Assembly (NCBI GenBank): GCA_021018995.1
Contig: CM037589.1
Location: 7,641,001 to 7,705,000 of the forward strand
Reading direction: 5' to 3'
Source of the DNA: Chloranthus sessilifolius
Lineage: Eukaryota > Streptophyta > Magnoliopsida > Chloranthales > Chloranthaceae
Length of the DNA: 64,000 nucleotides
Shown here in pieces: positions 23,379-35,011 of the stretch. Below the pieces are notes generated by a model. The model did no database searches. It was not told the DNA's origin and saw nothing but the letters and a program-made list of their open reading frames with translations. Both the position numbers and the translations under genes were made by a program. Each line of letters begins with the position of its first letter. The stretch's first letter is position 1.

Positions 23379-24187
23379 GATCCCATGGTTTCGAATATCT
23401 ACTCGAGACGATAAAAGAAAATGTGATTCCATGAATCCTAATGTTCCTAACAATTTATCGGGTGTAGCACAATAAGGCACTATTAAACATTTTGAAAATT
23501 GATGGTTTGATTAGGCTAAAAATTGAAATTTTGGGCATATATTAATGGCTCACAAGTGTTTTACATAGTAAGAAAACTATTTGCTTTATTTTGTTGGTCA
23601 TAAAAAATAATAAGTCAAATTATTATTTTCTATGACTAATGAATTATATAGGCCATTTTCAAAAACTGAAAGTGAGCTGAAGGCAATTGGTTTTATCCCC
23701 CTGTAGCAATCAACTTTATACAAACATATAAAAGCTAAAGAACATGGAGTTGTTTCCCCCAAGTCAAATGAGCTTTATGCAAACTAAAAAGAGACGAAAA
23801 AAAAGGCAGTATCTATGTGGGAGATTGAATAAGCAGGTTACCCTTGAGATTTATCTCTAGTTTGTAAATTTGGTTACATAAAGTAACAAATAGGTATGAT
23901 TTTCAAAGTAGAAGTGTTGAGGATATAAGTGAAAGATCCGTTGTTCGTATCTGTAACTTTAGTATACCAAAGAATAATTTAAACCTCAAAATAATGCCAT
24001 GTTTTGCTGTAGAGATATTTACAGACAAGAATTAGTAGTTACTTACTTTGCAGCTTCTTTGATATGGTGTATGTGATCTGCTTCACCTGCAGATTAGCAG
24101 CAAAATAATTATGACATTCCAAATCAGCAGAAGAAAAACTTTATATTTGTAAAAAATGAAAGATAAGTAGTTAATTTCAAATGACAA
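23379..24187. other. Non-coding DNA beside the solo LTR
   Basis: AT-rich sequence with no recognised element. It is probably intron of the disrupted kinase gene. Confidence 0.4.
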
Positions 24188-24189
24188 AC

Positions 24190-24360
24190 CTTTAATGGAC
24201 TGTGATGAATTTTTGGAATATTCAAATCTGTGACCTGGTTGTCAAAAATAGGATGCCTGTTTGGGTGAGGAGTAGGTTGAATTGATGATACCTTCCCCTT
24301 TGATATAACATATACAGAGCAGAAATCAGGAGCAACCTTAGAAACAGAAGTAGGCACATC
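24190..24360 (-). pseudogene. USP-domain C-terminal exon of a plant U-box/USP kinase gene
   Basis: The minus strand encodes DVPTSVSK, then APDFCSVYVISKGKVSS, the conserved end of the universal-stress-protein domain found at the N-terminus of plant U-box protein kinases (PUB33/35/51/52 type). The frame ends at an AAAG|GTTTGT donor (24190/24189). No AG acceptor was found within the 60 bp upstream, and the usual four or five residues before DVP are missing. This suggests decay or rearrangement at the left exon edge. It lies about 60 bp downstream of the exon at 24423-24538. Confidence 0.65.
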
Positions 24361-24422
24361 AACAGACAGAAATAATAAGATAAAGATGTGTAGACAAATT
24401 GAACTGGTATAAAAACCAGTAC

Positions 24423-24538
24423 CTAGTCAAAGCGTTTCTGGGAGAGGACCCAAGGATGAGCTTATCGGCATCGTGACTCATAACATAATCAACAATGGTC
24501 TTTGGTATTTCAGTTGCATCCAAAATTACCTCCTTGCA
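24423..24538 (-). pseudogene. USP-domain exon of a plant U-box/USP kinase gene
   Basis: The minus strand reads CKEVILDATEIPKTIVDY, then DADKLILGSSPRNALTR. The LILGSSPRN part is the nucleotide-binding GxS-type loop of the USP fold (family form LVLGASTRN). Acceptor GTTACAG (24539-24545) and donor CTAG|GTACTG (24423/24422) frame an exon of 116 nt. The first part of the USP domain (usually about 100 residues ending in DIQ) was not found up to 26 kb, and the kinase and U-box domains are absent. With the solo LTR at 20847-23373, this is best read as a broken gene. Confidence 0.65.
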
Positions 24539-24709
24539 CTGTAACTGGTAGCAATGTATGCTCATATGAGAATCATATATTATAATAGATGAATGCAAAG
24601 GATATTTTTTACAGCAAATGAAGGGTATATATTTCAGCGAAGTGAAAGTATCATAGGTGACCCCTAGAAAAAATAAATTTAAATATCTATCAAGGTCCAC
24701 ATTCAGCTC

Positions 24710-24744
24710 CATGTGGCACCCAAAACATGTTTTGGTGCCACATG
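24710..24744. repeat. 35-bp near-perfect palindrome
   Basis: CATGTGGCACC and its inverse flank AAAACATGTTTT, itself a palindrome. One base is unmatched. Confidence 0.9.
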
Positions 24745-26890
24745 AAGCAAGGTAGCGTCTTTTAGATCATGTAAGAAAAAATTCAAAACATCTCCATAGC
24801 AGAAGTTTTAGGCTTAATATATGGACCGTTGAATCAAATGAAAATTTGACCCAATTTTAAAGTACTGTTTTGAAAGAAAAAAAATTAAGTTGATCTATAT
24901 AACCTGTTGGAGTTATAGAGAGGGCACAAAAACCATGTTTTCAATGCCAATTAGAGCTCCCCATGAGCTTGGAAGACTTATCATTTTAAGATGTAGAAGT
25001 GTGATGCTATGAGGGATATTATGGAGGTGATAAGATGAGCCCCAAGTCCCCAATTCACATGACATGAGCTTGGTTGATTAAGCATAATCAAGTACAGCAT
25101 AACTGAAATTTCCTTGGGCATCAGTGCATCACTAGACAGGTAATCTTTGAGCACTTCAAAAATTAGGTTTCCTTCTTGATGCGGATCATCAGCAGTACTT
25201 GAGGTTGGAGGGTACTTGCCCATTATTAAGGCCACTAGTATTAGGTGACCAAATCGATCATCAACAGTGTTGATCGGGCCATCAATTCTGTATACGAGGC
25301 ACCGTTTTAGTGCCGCAAAGTTCTATTCGATGCACATGGCCACTCTCTAGGTCGGATTCAACCCCAATATCGCATTGAAAAACTATCTCTACCATGTGAT
25401 TTATGAGCCTAACAGTGCTAAAAATTGAATGCCTAGTTGGCTTCCATGTGATTTTCTAAACCAGTTTTAGCTGTTCATTTTTCTCTTGGCACATGTAGTC
25501 TCTTGATCACATGGCAGAGATGGATGTTCAATGCAGTCTTAAGTCTGAATCCAATCTCGATGATGCCCCCAAAATGATGCCACATGTACAGAATTGATGA
25601 CGAGGCATAATACCAGGTCTCTATTAATAGGGCTGTGTTGAGGTCTAACCAGGTGAATTATATATTGGGATCCGTTGGTTTGGATGCTAGGGATTATGAC
25701 AAGGAATTTTTTTGCAAAGACTGTTGAATTGCTTACATCCCAAAACTTACTCCAGTCTAATCACCCAATCTACGGAAACATGTAAACACAAGCAAACTTG
25801 AAATGCCACTTGAATGCTAAATGGGAAGGGCTAATTTTTAAAAGACGACTCCCATCACCAGCCCCATATTAATCTAAAATGTAATGACCTTTTTTACGCT
25901 TTTACATATCAAAAGCTGACATTTACAAATTTTAGTGCCCCTAGAAGCTGTACATGCCAACCTTTGGCAGTGAGCGATCGACTTCCATAGATCTAGATCT
26001 ATTGAAGTCATTGATAGTAACCCTTTTTGAAGACAATATATACAATTTTACAAATCTAATTTAAAGTTCAAGCCCATATTCAGCATATCAAGGTCAAAAC
26101 AACCTCACTAGTTGATATATTCTAACCCAAAAATTGCTTAGGCATACATCCTGAGATTTCGATACCTCAAAATTCCATTTCAACATTAAATTAATAAATT
26201 AACATAGTAATAATAATAAAACAGAACTAATCATTAGAAACAAACATGAAGAAACAATACAAACCAAAACTATAAAAAAAAAAAAATAGAGCACTTTAGA
26301 TTTCAAGGCCGATTTTCAACTAGTTTTAGACTATTATCCTAGTTTGAACAGTACCAAAACTGCTTGTAGAGATTGATTTCCATTACAGGGGAATATTTAG
26401 CAACATAAAACAGCAAAACAGAAATAAAAGCAAACATAAACGTAATCAGCAGAGAGCAGAAACAAAAAAAATTTGTGTATTACTAAGTCATTTTATCTCT
26501 CTCTTTTGTCTTATAAATCATTGGTTTTATTATTTCTAAGAGTTCTTGTAGGTATCTAGGGAAAACACATTTCCATATATTATTTCCATAGACTACCAAG
26601 ATGCCTCTATTACCTGTCTATACTTTAGAAATTGTGTTTAGGAAGGAAAAAAGTTTTCTTTACTATTTATTTATTTATTATAATTATTATTTTTATATTA
26701 CCAAAAAGAGACTTTTATAAAGTAGGCAAGGGGAATTGCCACATGAGTCTAAAAGGGGTTTTGAGTCTCTAACAGAGCATAGTAGCTGGACAAGTCTCCT
26801 TGTTTATCTTGACTTTACTTGGAGCCAATGGACAACAAGAAACAGATCAGCCTCGTAAAAGTTAAGAGCCACCTTTCTCCAATGGCCCCT
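24745..26890. other. Non-coding DNA, old repeat sequence
   Basis: An 84-codon minus frame at 24981-25235 shows no recognisable family. The rest is AT-rich. No gene, tRNA or intact element is supported. Confidence 0.4.
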
Positions 26891-26965
26891 ATAAGAAACA
26901 AAGTTCAGCACTCTCAATGCCTATATAAATACATGATCAGACAAGGGTCTCCAAAATAGAACCAA
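26891..26965 (+). promoter_or_regulatory. Plant core-promoter-like sequence
   Basis: A CCAATGG box lies at about 26878 and CTATATAAATA at about 26921-26931, the spacing of a CAAT/TATA promoter. The downstream frame (26973-27167) has no recognisable product, so this may be a promoter relic. Confidence 0.3.
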
Positions 26966-27294
26966 CACTATTGTGAGTAAAGAAGGCGTTTTCTTCTTTC
27001 AATTTCCTCCCCTTTTTTCTGACTTTCTCGCTCGCCATATAAAGCCCGTACCCGTATTTTGTCACTTTGACCAGCACAAGCACCACAGTTGGAAAGTCTA
27101 CATCAGGTTATCAACCATCGTCAACCATTCTTGGTGTTTTTCTCTCTACCAATCTTTGATCCCATGACTTTGAGTTATAATCAGTCAATAAGTTGAGTTA
27201 AAAAGTTGAAGGGAGAGAGGACTCATCGTCTTCCGCCACGAGAATAGGAGAGAATAAAAATAGGCACGCGAGTGGTTGGTGCTTGAGTTTCAGA

Positions 27295-27358
27295 TTTTGC
27301 TGGCGGTTTTAGCAAACCGCTATTAATAAGGTGCCGCCAAAAAGGCCTAATTTTGTAG
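27295..27358 (+). mobile_element. Right terminus of a CACTA-type element
   Basis: It ends GGCCTAATTTTGTAGTG, the inverse of a CACTACAAAATTAGGCC terminus, preceded by subterminal GGCGGTTT and AAACCGC motifs. No matching left end with a TSD was found nearby, so it is a fragment. Confidence 0.5.
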
Positions 27359-27852
27359 TGTATGTAATCATTTTTCTTCGTTAGTAAATTCTGCATTTAA
27401 AGATTAAAAAAAATGAAATAAAATAATGTCATGCATGTAATGTTTTAGGCTCAGTGTGAGTGATCCCACCTCTCCCTATATATGATTCATTCAGTCTTTT
27501 GCATGCTAAGGTATTTGGTTTTTTTTTTTTTTTTGTGCTGCCTGACTTTTTGTGAATTGAGGTAGAACTGATATTAAAGTTCCTTCAAAAATTTCACTTA
27601 TTTTCTTTACAAATGTAAATTAATCATCTAATTACAGTATGGAGAGAGCTAAATACAATTCACATACAGTTTTGCTTAGCTATTGATGTCATAAAAAACC
27701 GCTCTAAAGACACAACAGAAGGCGACAAGAATAGTGAGATGGTCCGATGCTATAGCATCCATTTTTCGTAAACTTTCAAGAATTTCAGCTGCATATATAA
27801 TTTAAGAACAAAAATGCATTGAAACTCATATGATTAGCAAAAAATAACTCAC

Positions 27853-28170
27853 ATCCATGATCTTATTCTTCAGATCGATAAGCGATTTCTTGAAAGTGAT
27901 CGTCACCGGCTTCGGCTTCTCCAGGAGAGGCTTGAAATGGGAGAGATAACTCAAATATCCACCCTTGACATTAGAATCGATATCATGCCATGGATAATCT
28001 TGTTTTTTCCCCTTCTTAATCTTCGCAACAATCCGAACCCTAGTTCGCTTCGAATCTTTGAACCAGACACCATTACGGATCGAACTCCTGAGCTTATCAA
28101 TAGGGGGAAAAAGATCATTTTTGAAGCAAATACGAGATCCAAATACAAACCCAGAGCTATTTAATGCATT
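27853..28170 (-). pseudogene. CAC3: N-terminal exon of plastid acetyl-CoA carboxylase carboxyltransferase alpha
   Basis: The minus strand encodes KKGKKQDYPW, NVKGG, then LSHFKPLLEKPKPVT and ends KIMD before a strong donor GTGAGT (27852 downward). This matches the conserved start of plant CAC3 after its transit peptide. CAC3 is the alpha subunit that, with plastid-encoded accD, transfers the carboxyl group to acetyl-CoA in the chloroplast stroma. The preceding residues (FSNALNSSGF, then basic residues) could be transit-peptide sequence, but no start methionine is in frame. The next family exon (VRKMANETGLDF) does not follow: sequence after a possible acceptor near 27795 reads differently. I call it a gene fragment. 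The right edge (28170) is approximate. Confidence 0.65.
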
Positions 28171-28239
28171 TGAAAAGGGCCAAGAGAAGCGTATATCGAA
28201 ACCTGATAGGGGTGGAGATCTCTCTCAGTTTTAGATGAT

Positions 28240-28740
28240 AATCCAATGCTTCTTTTCTCATTAGAATTCTAAATTTGAACAAGAAAAATTATAAAAATTA
28301 AAGCAATGCAGAGTCCTAACTTTGGTAAACTTCTAATCCTACGATTTCTGAGTCTTAGCTAAAGAAGATAACAGAGTAAAACAAATCTGGCCCCTACCTG
28401 AACTGCAATGGACTCTAGCTTCAAGTACCAGGAGATAATTCTATTTGGGGAAGAAGACATACTTCAATCCAAGGGCATTTGACCGTTGTTGTTCCTGAAT
28501 CTGATGTATACAAAATCGAAAAGTATACTTGCCGCCTACAATCTGAGCTCAAATTCTGAGCTAAACTGAGCAACTCTCTCGGATGACTTGCTCTCGTTTT
28601 CACTCGGAAACGACTCAGAATCACACAACCCAAGGAGGTCTCTCGAACGGAAGATTCAACCAAAATAACTCATATTCTGCCTCTAATCTGAGTAAAAACT
28701 CAGATTCTGAGTTTTTCTACACTTGCGAACGAGGCCTTAG
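28240..28740. other. Non-coding, with a MITE-like end
   Basis: Near 28640-28738 an inverted pair, ACTCAGATT/AATCTGAGT, is followed by GAACGAGGCCTTAG, the inverse of a GGCCTCGTTCG-type hAT MITE terminus. The other end was not found. Confidence 0.3.
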
Positions 28741-28859
28741 AGATACCAACGAATTTACATAACTTACGTTCATGTTATCTTTAGGATCTCGACTCCGGAA
28801 AAATTTCTGATCTTTCTCTTTTTAAGAAACCCTAGCTGTCACAAACTCTCTCTCTCTCA

Positions 28860-29048
28860 ACTCGTCTCTCCCGACTCTCTAACCTCTCTTCTCAAAACTC
28901 TCATGTATTATCTCGCCTACCCATCGCAGAGCCATCACAACCTCTTTCAAGCAACAAGGATGAAGAAAATGAGGCGAGGAAGAAGGAGAAGAAAGTTGCG
29001 CCGACATCCGGTCCGGACTCTTCAACATTGTCGTTCACACTTCAACAG
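28860..29048 (+). pseudogene. Coding-like exon, family not recognised
   Basis: A plus-strand frame reads SNKDEENEARKKEKKVAPT, then a short S/T-rich stretch ending TLQQ at a CAACAG|GTGGGT donor (29048/29049). It is preceded by a plant-leader-like AAACCCTAGC and CT-rich sequence at 28825-28900. No in-frame ATG was found, and the downstream exon is not recognised. It may be a first-exon fragment facing the CAC3 fragment. Confidence 0.3.
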
Positions 29049-29410
29049 GTGGGTACCAATCTCCCCTCTGTTCTTTTCAGATTTTGTCGCATAGAATGTG
29101 TTTGGTCTCGCATTGATGTATTAAATTAAATAAACCTGCTTATTTTATTTTAAATCTGAAAATTTATGTATATGTTGTATTTTATTAAAACAGCCTATTG
29201 GGTGGCTGCCGTAGGCGAACCATCGATCGGTCGGTCCTGAAAATTTGCAGGGAGGCCCAGCCCTACCCAAGCTCCAACTTTCGTGAAGGCCTCAACCCCA
29301 AAAATATTATGCATGACCTCAAAATTGGTTGGGCTACGCACAGATAGTTGGCCCTGAATTGTACCTAAAAAATTCAGCAATGATTGATCAAAATAGCCCT
29401 TCCTAACATT

Positions 29411-29690
29411 TTACGATCGATTGTGAAAATCACAATCAATCGCAACCTTTTCTCTGGAATCGCAACCCGAAATCAATTCACTTGAAATCGTGGCACCTCT
29501 TTCTACTTGAGATCGTGACATATTTCACGATCGATCGTAGCACTTTACGATCAATCGTGATTCAGTTATGATCAATCGTGTCCTCTTTTGCTTCAAGTCA
29601 CGATCAATCGGGACTTCCTTTTTTTGCTTCAGTCATAATCAATCGTGACCTCTTTTCATAAAATCGTGATTCACGATTGGTCATGATAAA
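29411..29690. repeat. CACGATCAATCGTG-type palindromic motif array
   Basis: About ten irregularly spaced copies of ATCAATCGTGA and its inverse form imperfect palindromes such as TCACGATCAATCGTGA. The motif differs from that of the gypsy LTRs at 38-60 kb, but the arrangement is the same. Confidence 0.85.
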
Positions 29691-30549
29691 TTTAACCTTA
29701 AATTGTTATATATTTTTATGTAGTTGTCTGATTATTACATATTATATAACAATTTTCATCTCCTCAACACGATCTTCACAATGGTATAGAAAACCTTAGG
29801 ATTTTTATGTTATATGTGAAACCAAAACTTGAACCTTTCTTGTTCTCGATCACACTTACATTAGAACTGCACTTATTGTATATTCATATTGGTATGTCAT
29901 ATATATAAATATGTATATATGTAATATAACTTTAAATTCAATCCATCTATTAAGCAAATATGAATATATTTCTATCACTAGTATGTTGTACGAGTTGTGA
30001 ATATGTTAGATCATATACGCAAGTATGTGAGATTATGCCTACACTTAGGCGTGGTGATTTACTGAGATAGTATCGAAGCAAAGACAACACTGTATTCGCA
30101 TGTATCATAACTCATGGTGGTATGGGGCATCATGATGAATGTGGTAAGTGAAAATTTAGTGTAATCTCGTATACGATGGCATATACAATGACCCTATCAC
30201 GCCCAAATTTTAAATATGATAGATTAAGGTAAGAAATAAGCTACAACACTCGACCTTTAGGCCTTAGTCATATTAGAGCTCCTTTCACAGTCACGCAAAA
30301 CTCATAATATAGGTATGGTGAGGTACGTTAGGATTGCAATATGTTTAGATCATGATCTTGCATTTATGGTATGATATGAGCTCTACGATATATAGAAATT
30401 TATTATTTCTATCTTTTAGTTATATTGCTATAATATCGTTATCACTCACGGGAAATGCACCTCCAAAGAGTAGGATGGATTGGTGATGTATCCACTGAGT
30501 TGTGTGTTGTTTAGCAACTCAGTCCTCGTGGCATTTGTTATTTTCAAGT

Positions 30550-30705
30550 AATTATATCAACGAAGTAGACGCTGACTATTCTGATCATATTGGCACTGAC
30601 TTCATTGATCTTGTGGACGCCGAGTACCAGAAGCCTTGGGAGGGCGACTTAGCAGGTTATCAGGAGGACTTTGGTGCTGACTTTGATCCTAGTGCCGATT
30701 ACTGA
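30550..30705 (+). CDS. Short acidic reading frame near an LTR 3' end
   Basis: About 50 codons, dense in D, E and Y, reading NEVDADYSDHIG near the start and ending DFDPSADY-stop. Its place and acidic character parallel the short frame in the gypsy LTRs at 22917-23025, although the sequence differs. Whether it is translated is unknown. Confidence 0.3.
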   Translation, partial: NYINEVDADYSDHIGTDFIDLVDAEYQKPWEGDLAGYQEDFGADFDPSADY

Positions 30706-31027
30706 GAGTGTAGTTTTGGTATTGAGATTATAATCTTTAGTTCAGTAGATTATTTTATCGTTCCACTCATTTATTGATTATCTATAGACTCGTACTTCAA
30801 ATTTATTTTCGACTCTTATTTTCTTTGATTAATAATTATTTCATGAATTTTATTATATTTATTATTCATTTATGGTTGCCCTGATGTTTCATTCTTTTAT
30901 TGTTGGATTCACACAATTTGTGAAATCAAGCATGAGAACTCTCATTATGTGTATGTCTGCTTAGCGTATTTGGGATGCATGCGGGTCATAACTCGAAATT
31001 CGTGATGAGGTTGACTTTCGGGTAGTT

Positions 31028-31376
31028 ACACAAACCATTGAAAGTTGCATGCTTATGCTTATAGATAACAATTAGGCACTTCATGGGACTTGATTAAATC
31101 GGTAAGGAGGAGATTGACCCGATTGGTGCCTCTTGTGCTCAGATGCGGTACCTAATACTAAATTCAAAGTTTGCTTATCTGAATATGCGTGTCCCAAAGT
31201 CTGCTTAGCTGCTCGGGATCCCCCATCACAAGTTTTTTTTCTTTAAAGTCTTTTAAGCTCCATCTTTTTAGGGGAAAGATCTTTTAATAAGGATCCCCTA
31301 AATCTCTAAACTTCTTAAGATATTTTAAAACATGTTTTTTTATCCATAATTTTTTTTAACAAAAATAGACTTCCAA

Positions 31377-31409
<33 letters not shown>

Positions 31410-33000
31410 AATCCCATCCCAAAAGTATCTCTCAGTTCCCTAAGCCCAACCATTCTCTTATCTCCATCTATCTTCACAAGAGTCTCTCTCCCCCCACTCC
31501 CAAGTCCCAACGTCTCTCTATCTTTTCTCTCTCTGTGTATCTCATTTTAGTCACCCATCTCTTTTGATGACATCTCATTCACTCTCTGATCACCAACGCC
31601 AAGATCTCTGATTGTCGTCGATTTTTTGTTGGAATCAAAGATATGCAATAATAATTATTTTTTAATAAAAAATAAAAGTCATAATTTATTACTCAAAGTA
31701 TTATTAATTTTAAGAATAATGGCTCATGATAGACATTCATATACCAAATAGTATTTAAACAATATTTAAATATTTATACACCAAATAGACATTTATACAC
31801 CATACATTCTTAAGATATTTTAAAATTTTAATTTTATTTTTCAAAATCATTACATGATTATTTAGTGGGAATTGCTTCTGTTTTAGAGTTGTTTAATTAT
31901 TATTATTATTTTCTATTTTGTGAATGCGATTTGATAAAAGCGAGTGTGATAAAATTGTTACTATCTTAGGACTATAAGGGATCTCCCATCAGAAAAATCT
32001 TGGTTCCACGACAGATGACAGGCATAGAGGCACCAACTACACAGCCTGTGCACCAAATACAAACTCATGTGTCCCAATGTCCATACTCCGAGACAAAGGC
32101 ACAAGTCTAGGTGTTCCAATTTGTATCCTTATATGTTGATGTGATGCCACCTTTGACAAATTATAATCCAACTTAATTGATTACCAAGTGACAAAGGGGG
32201 ACTTGTATCCTTCTCTGTGGTTGAGGCATAAACATCACAGATTTTGGAGCTATAAATCTCTACGGGTCTTTCGTCTATCAATATAGATTCATAGGCTTGT
32301 GCACATGGGCGGAGCCAAATAGTAGCTTTTATAGTAATGAATCTTGTATATACTCGTATAAGAAAATTAATTTATTCATTTTCAAGCGTGGAATGATATT
32401 TTTATTGGGCGATTTACTTAAAAAAGCCCTGCGCTCTTTTTTATCACCTGATAGTCGGGTGGTACTGTTAATAACCCAACAGCGCCCCAGCATCCTTTGA
32501 ACGGGCACCCAAGCAGTTTGCGCACGACATTCGAAAGGTATAATGTCTTTTCCGTCCCTCTCTTTCTCTCTCCTCTTTTTCTCTCTAGGTTGAACGACCT
32601 ACTTTCTCTCTCTGGTTTTCATCTCTGTTGCAAATCTTTGAGGGAGAAGAACTTAGAAAGAATTTGTGTTCAATAAAAATTAATAAATGATCATTGCTAA
32701 CTAGAGGAGCCCACCATCTATGATCAGAAACAAACAAACACAGAGATCCCACCATCAATTCAAATTTAACCTTCTGAATCCATATCACATTAGGTAAAGT
32801 AAAATCATTTCTACCCTGTTTATAAAGGGCTTGCAAGTTATGGACGCCAAAAAATAATGAATACGCACTAAACCATTATTTTATCAAAGATGCATTTTAT
32901 CATACACTTGCTAATTGCTATAAAAATCAAAGACAAGAATCAAATGGAAGAACCCATCCATGTCAAAATGGAGGTGCTTTGGTTTGGAAAAGATGAGCAG
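31028..33000. other. Non-coding, simple-sequence-rich DNA
   Basis: It contains (CT)n at 31380-31408 and a GGGCGGAGCC-type motif at about 32308, which is an inverse partner of CTCCGCCCC near 34197. That spacing could mark an old hAT-type element, but no TSD is seen. No supported gene. Confidence 0.35.
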
Positions 33001-33011
33001 GGCCAAAGTTT

Positions 33012-33083
33012 TGAACTTTTGGGATTTAGATCCACTGAACTTTTGGCATTTAGCTCCACAGAACTTTTGAGATTTAGATCCAC
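33012..33083 (+). repeat. Three tandem copies of a 24-bp unit
   Basis: Each unit is close to GAACTTTTGRGATTTAGATC plus CAC. Copies start at 33012, 33036 and 33060 with two or three differences. Open frames over it on both strands simply repeat eight residues. Confidence 0.9.
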
Positions 33084-33729
33084 AGAAGCTTCTTCTTTTT
33101 CTTCTATTCTTCTTGATTTCTTTTGGAGAAGATGAACAGGGTTGCAGTTTGGAGAAGACGAACCAAAGGTAGGCGGTTTGGGGTTCTTCTTCTTCGTCTT
33201 CTTCTTAGATTTCTTCCATTCTTCTTTGATTTCTTTTGGAGAAGATGAGCCAGAGACGAACCAGAAATGAACTAGAGGGCCGATCGTATAGAGGGGAAAG
33301 AGCAAGAGCCCAGTGTAAGGGGGGCAGTTTCGGCATAGGGAGGAGGGGGGGCACGCATAAGGGTTTGTGGATGCTAAATGGGTAAACCCGTATTGGGGCG
33401 CTATGGCGTACTAAAAAAAAAATGACGAATTTATAGCATGTTAGTACTTTTCTCATTTTTATTCTATGCATATTAGGTCTAGCCAATTTATAGCATGTTA
33501 CCATGCGCCCGCTTACTTCTCTCTCTCTCTTTTTAATTTTGACCTAGCATTAAGTACCTCACTAATGATTCGACACTGTGTCATATGGAAGTGTGGAACA
33601 ACTATGTGTTTCGAGTGGTTTGACACCTATGAGCTAATGATTATTCTGTAAAAGATGAAAGAACGATCTCCATAATCTAATTCAATGTGACTAACACTAG
33701 TGAAAATTAATGATATGTTAGATTTACAT

Positions 33730-33960
33730 GATAGTACTTGATTTTAATTTAATGGTATTTGGTGGCTTTGAATCAAAAGATAGATAGGCGTATAAAAATA
33801 AGTAAATAATATTCAAAAGATAGAGATTTTTTTGTGATAATCTCTTACTACTAGAAATAGCTTATGGTGCACCTATCAAGTGAACACATGATAGTACAAC
33901 ATAGCACACATCCCAAAATGTACCGATTCACCCGGCCCTCATGCTGCATGCCTAACAATA
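33730..33960. repeat. Diverged half of the fold-back MITE family
   Basis: GGCTTTGAATCAAAAGATAGATA and GCACACATCCCAAAATG resemble blocks of the right arm at 11659-11859. Only one arm is evident. Confidence 0.4.
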
Positions 33961-34872
33961 ACTCACATAATACGAACTCATTTTCTCTGGGGCAATGGTC
34001 AGGTCCTACCCCATTTGTTGCCCTTGGAAATTGGAGAATCTGGACTTTCTTGGTTTTCACTTTTTATAGCATAACGTGCAGTCAAGATTCTCCTATTTCC
34101 AAGGACAATAGATGGGGTAGAACTGAAAATCTGATTCTACTTGGTAGGACCTAACTATTGCCCTTTTCTTTGACTATAACTTTCTCCCTATGAAGCTCCG
34201 CCCCTTGCCCTTCCATGCAAAAAAGTCAAGTACATTAGGGTTTTCACTAACTATGACCTACTAAATGGGAACATTTATAAAAGTCCTTATCATCTAAAAA
34301 GCCTAAATTAGATGTTCGCAAAGTTGTAAAAGAAATCTCTTCATTTTTTACTTATAATAAAATTTATGCATTAAACTATTGAACAATACTTCAAAATACG
34401 ATTAGTTTAAAAATATTAAATTTTAAAAAAAGAAGGAATAGTAGGTTTTGTTAATTTTTTTATGAGAAATTTTCAGGATTGACCATATCATTTTACTCTT
34501 TTCCCTTAGAGATCCTATAGTTTTAGCTTTCCCATAACCAACCACCTTGGAGCCGAGCCAATTCCAGCTAACGTAAAGAGTCTAAAATATTCCTTATACT
34601 TTTTACCGTTCCACATACTTTAAAAATAAAAAAATATGTTATTTTCAATATTTGTGCGAAGTGAAACACCATCTATGTTGTTTGATTTGAAAGCCATAAT
34701 GTAAGGATCATATATGTCAAAGATCGACATAAAATATGCTCTTTAACATCTGTTTTTATCTTCGTAAGATTGCTAGGTTCATCAACCGTATGATATAATT
34801 TTTTCACTACACATGGAAAATGTAAGTAACCCTAATATGAAGAGGGAGATAGAGATAGAGATAGATGACAAT
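33961..34872. other. Non-coding DNA
   Basis: Nothing recognised apart from the CTCCGCCCC motif near 34197. Confidence 0.4.
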
Positions 34873-34875
34873 TTG

Positions 34876-35011
34876 CACTACAAAAATTAAGTATGTTAGT
34901 AGTACCAAAAATTACTGCTATTAAAAAAAAAAATTATTATTTCAATAGCGGCAAGTTTTTTTTTAATAGCGACAATTTTTGATGCCCCAAATAGTCTTAT
35001 TTTTTGTAGCG
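34876..35011. mobile_element. CACTA MITE no. 1 (136 bp)
   Basis: It starts CACTACAAAAATTAAG and ends CTTATTTTTTGTAGCG (last-but-one base of the TIR changed), with 3-bp TSD TTG at 34873-34875 and 35012-35014. Subterminal AATAGCGACAATTTTT-like motifs are present. Confidence 0.85.

Larger units (their letters stand above)
29400..31027 (+). mobile_element. Older gypsy LTR-like region
   Basis: The region has the layout of the LTRs elsewhere in the window: a palindrome array (29411-29690), later a short acidic ORF (30550-30705) about 320 bp before an LTR-like end GGTAGTTACA at 31027. The left edge and TSD were not found, so limits and class are provisional. Confidence 0.4.

Noticed and set aside
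26973-27167. 64-codon plus frame after a TATA-like sequence
   Set aside because: The promoter-like sequence is noted, but the frame has no recognisable product and may be chance.
32940-33305. 121-codon minus frame rich in K, S and E
   Set aside because: Driven by the 24-bp tandem repeats and A-rich low-complexity sequence.
32300-34205. GGGCGGAGC ... GCTCCGCCC as ends of a 1.9-kb hAT element
   Set aside because: Ends are only about 10 bp, no TSD matches, and such motifs are frequent in plant MITE relics.
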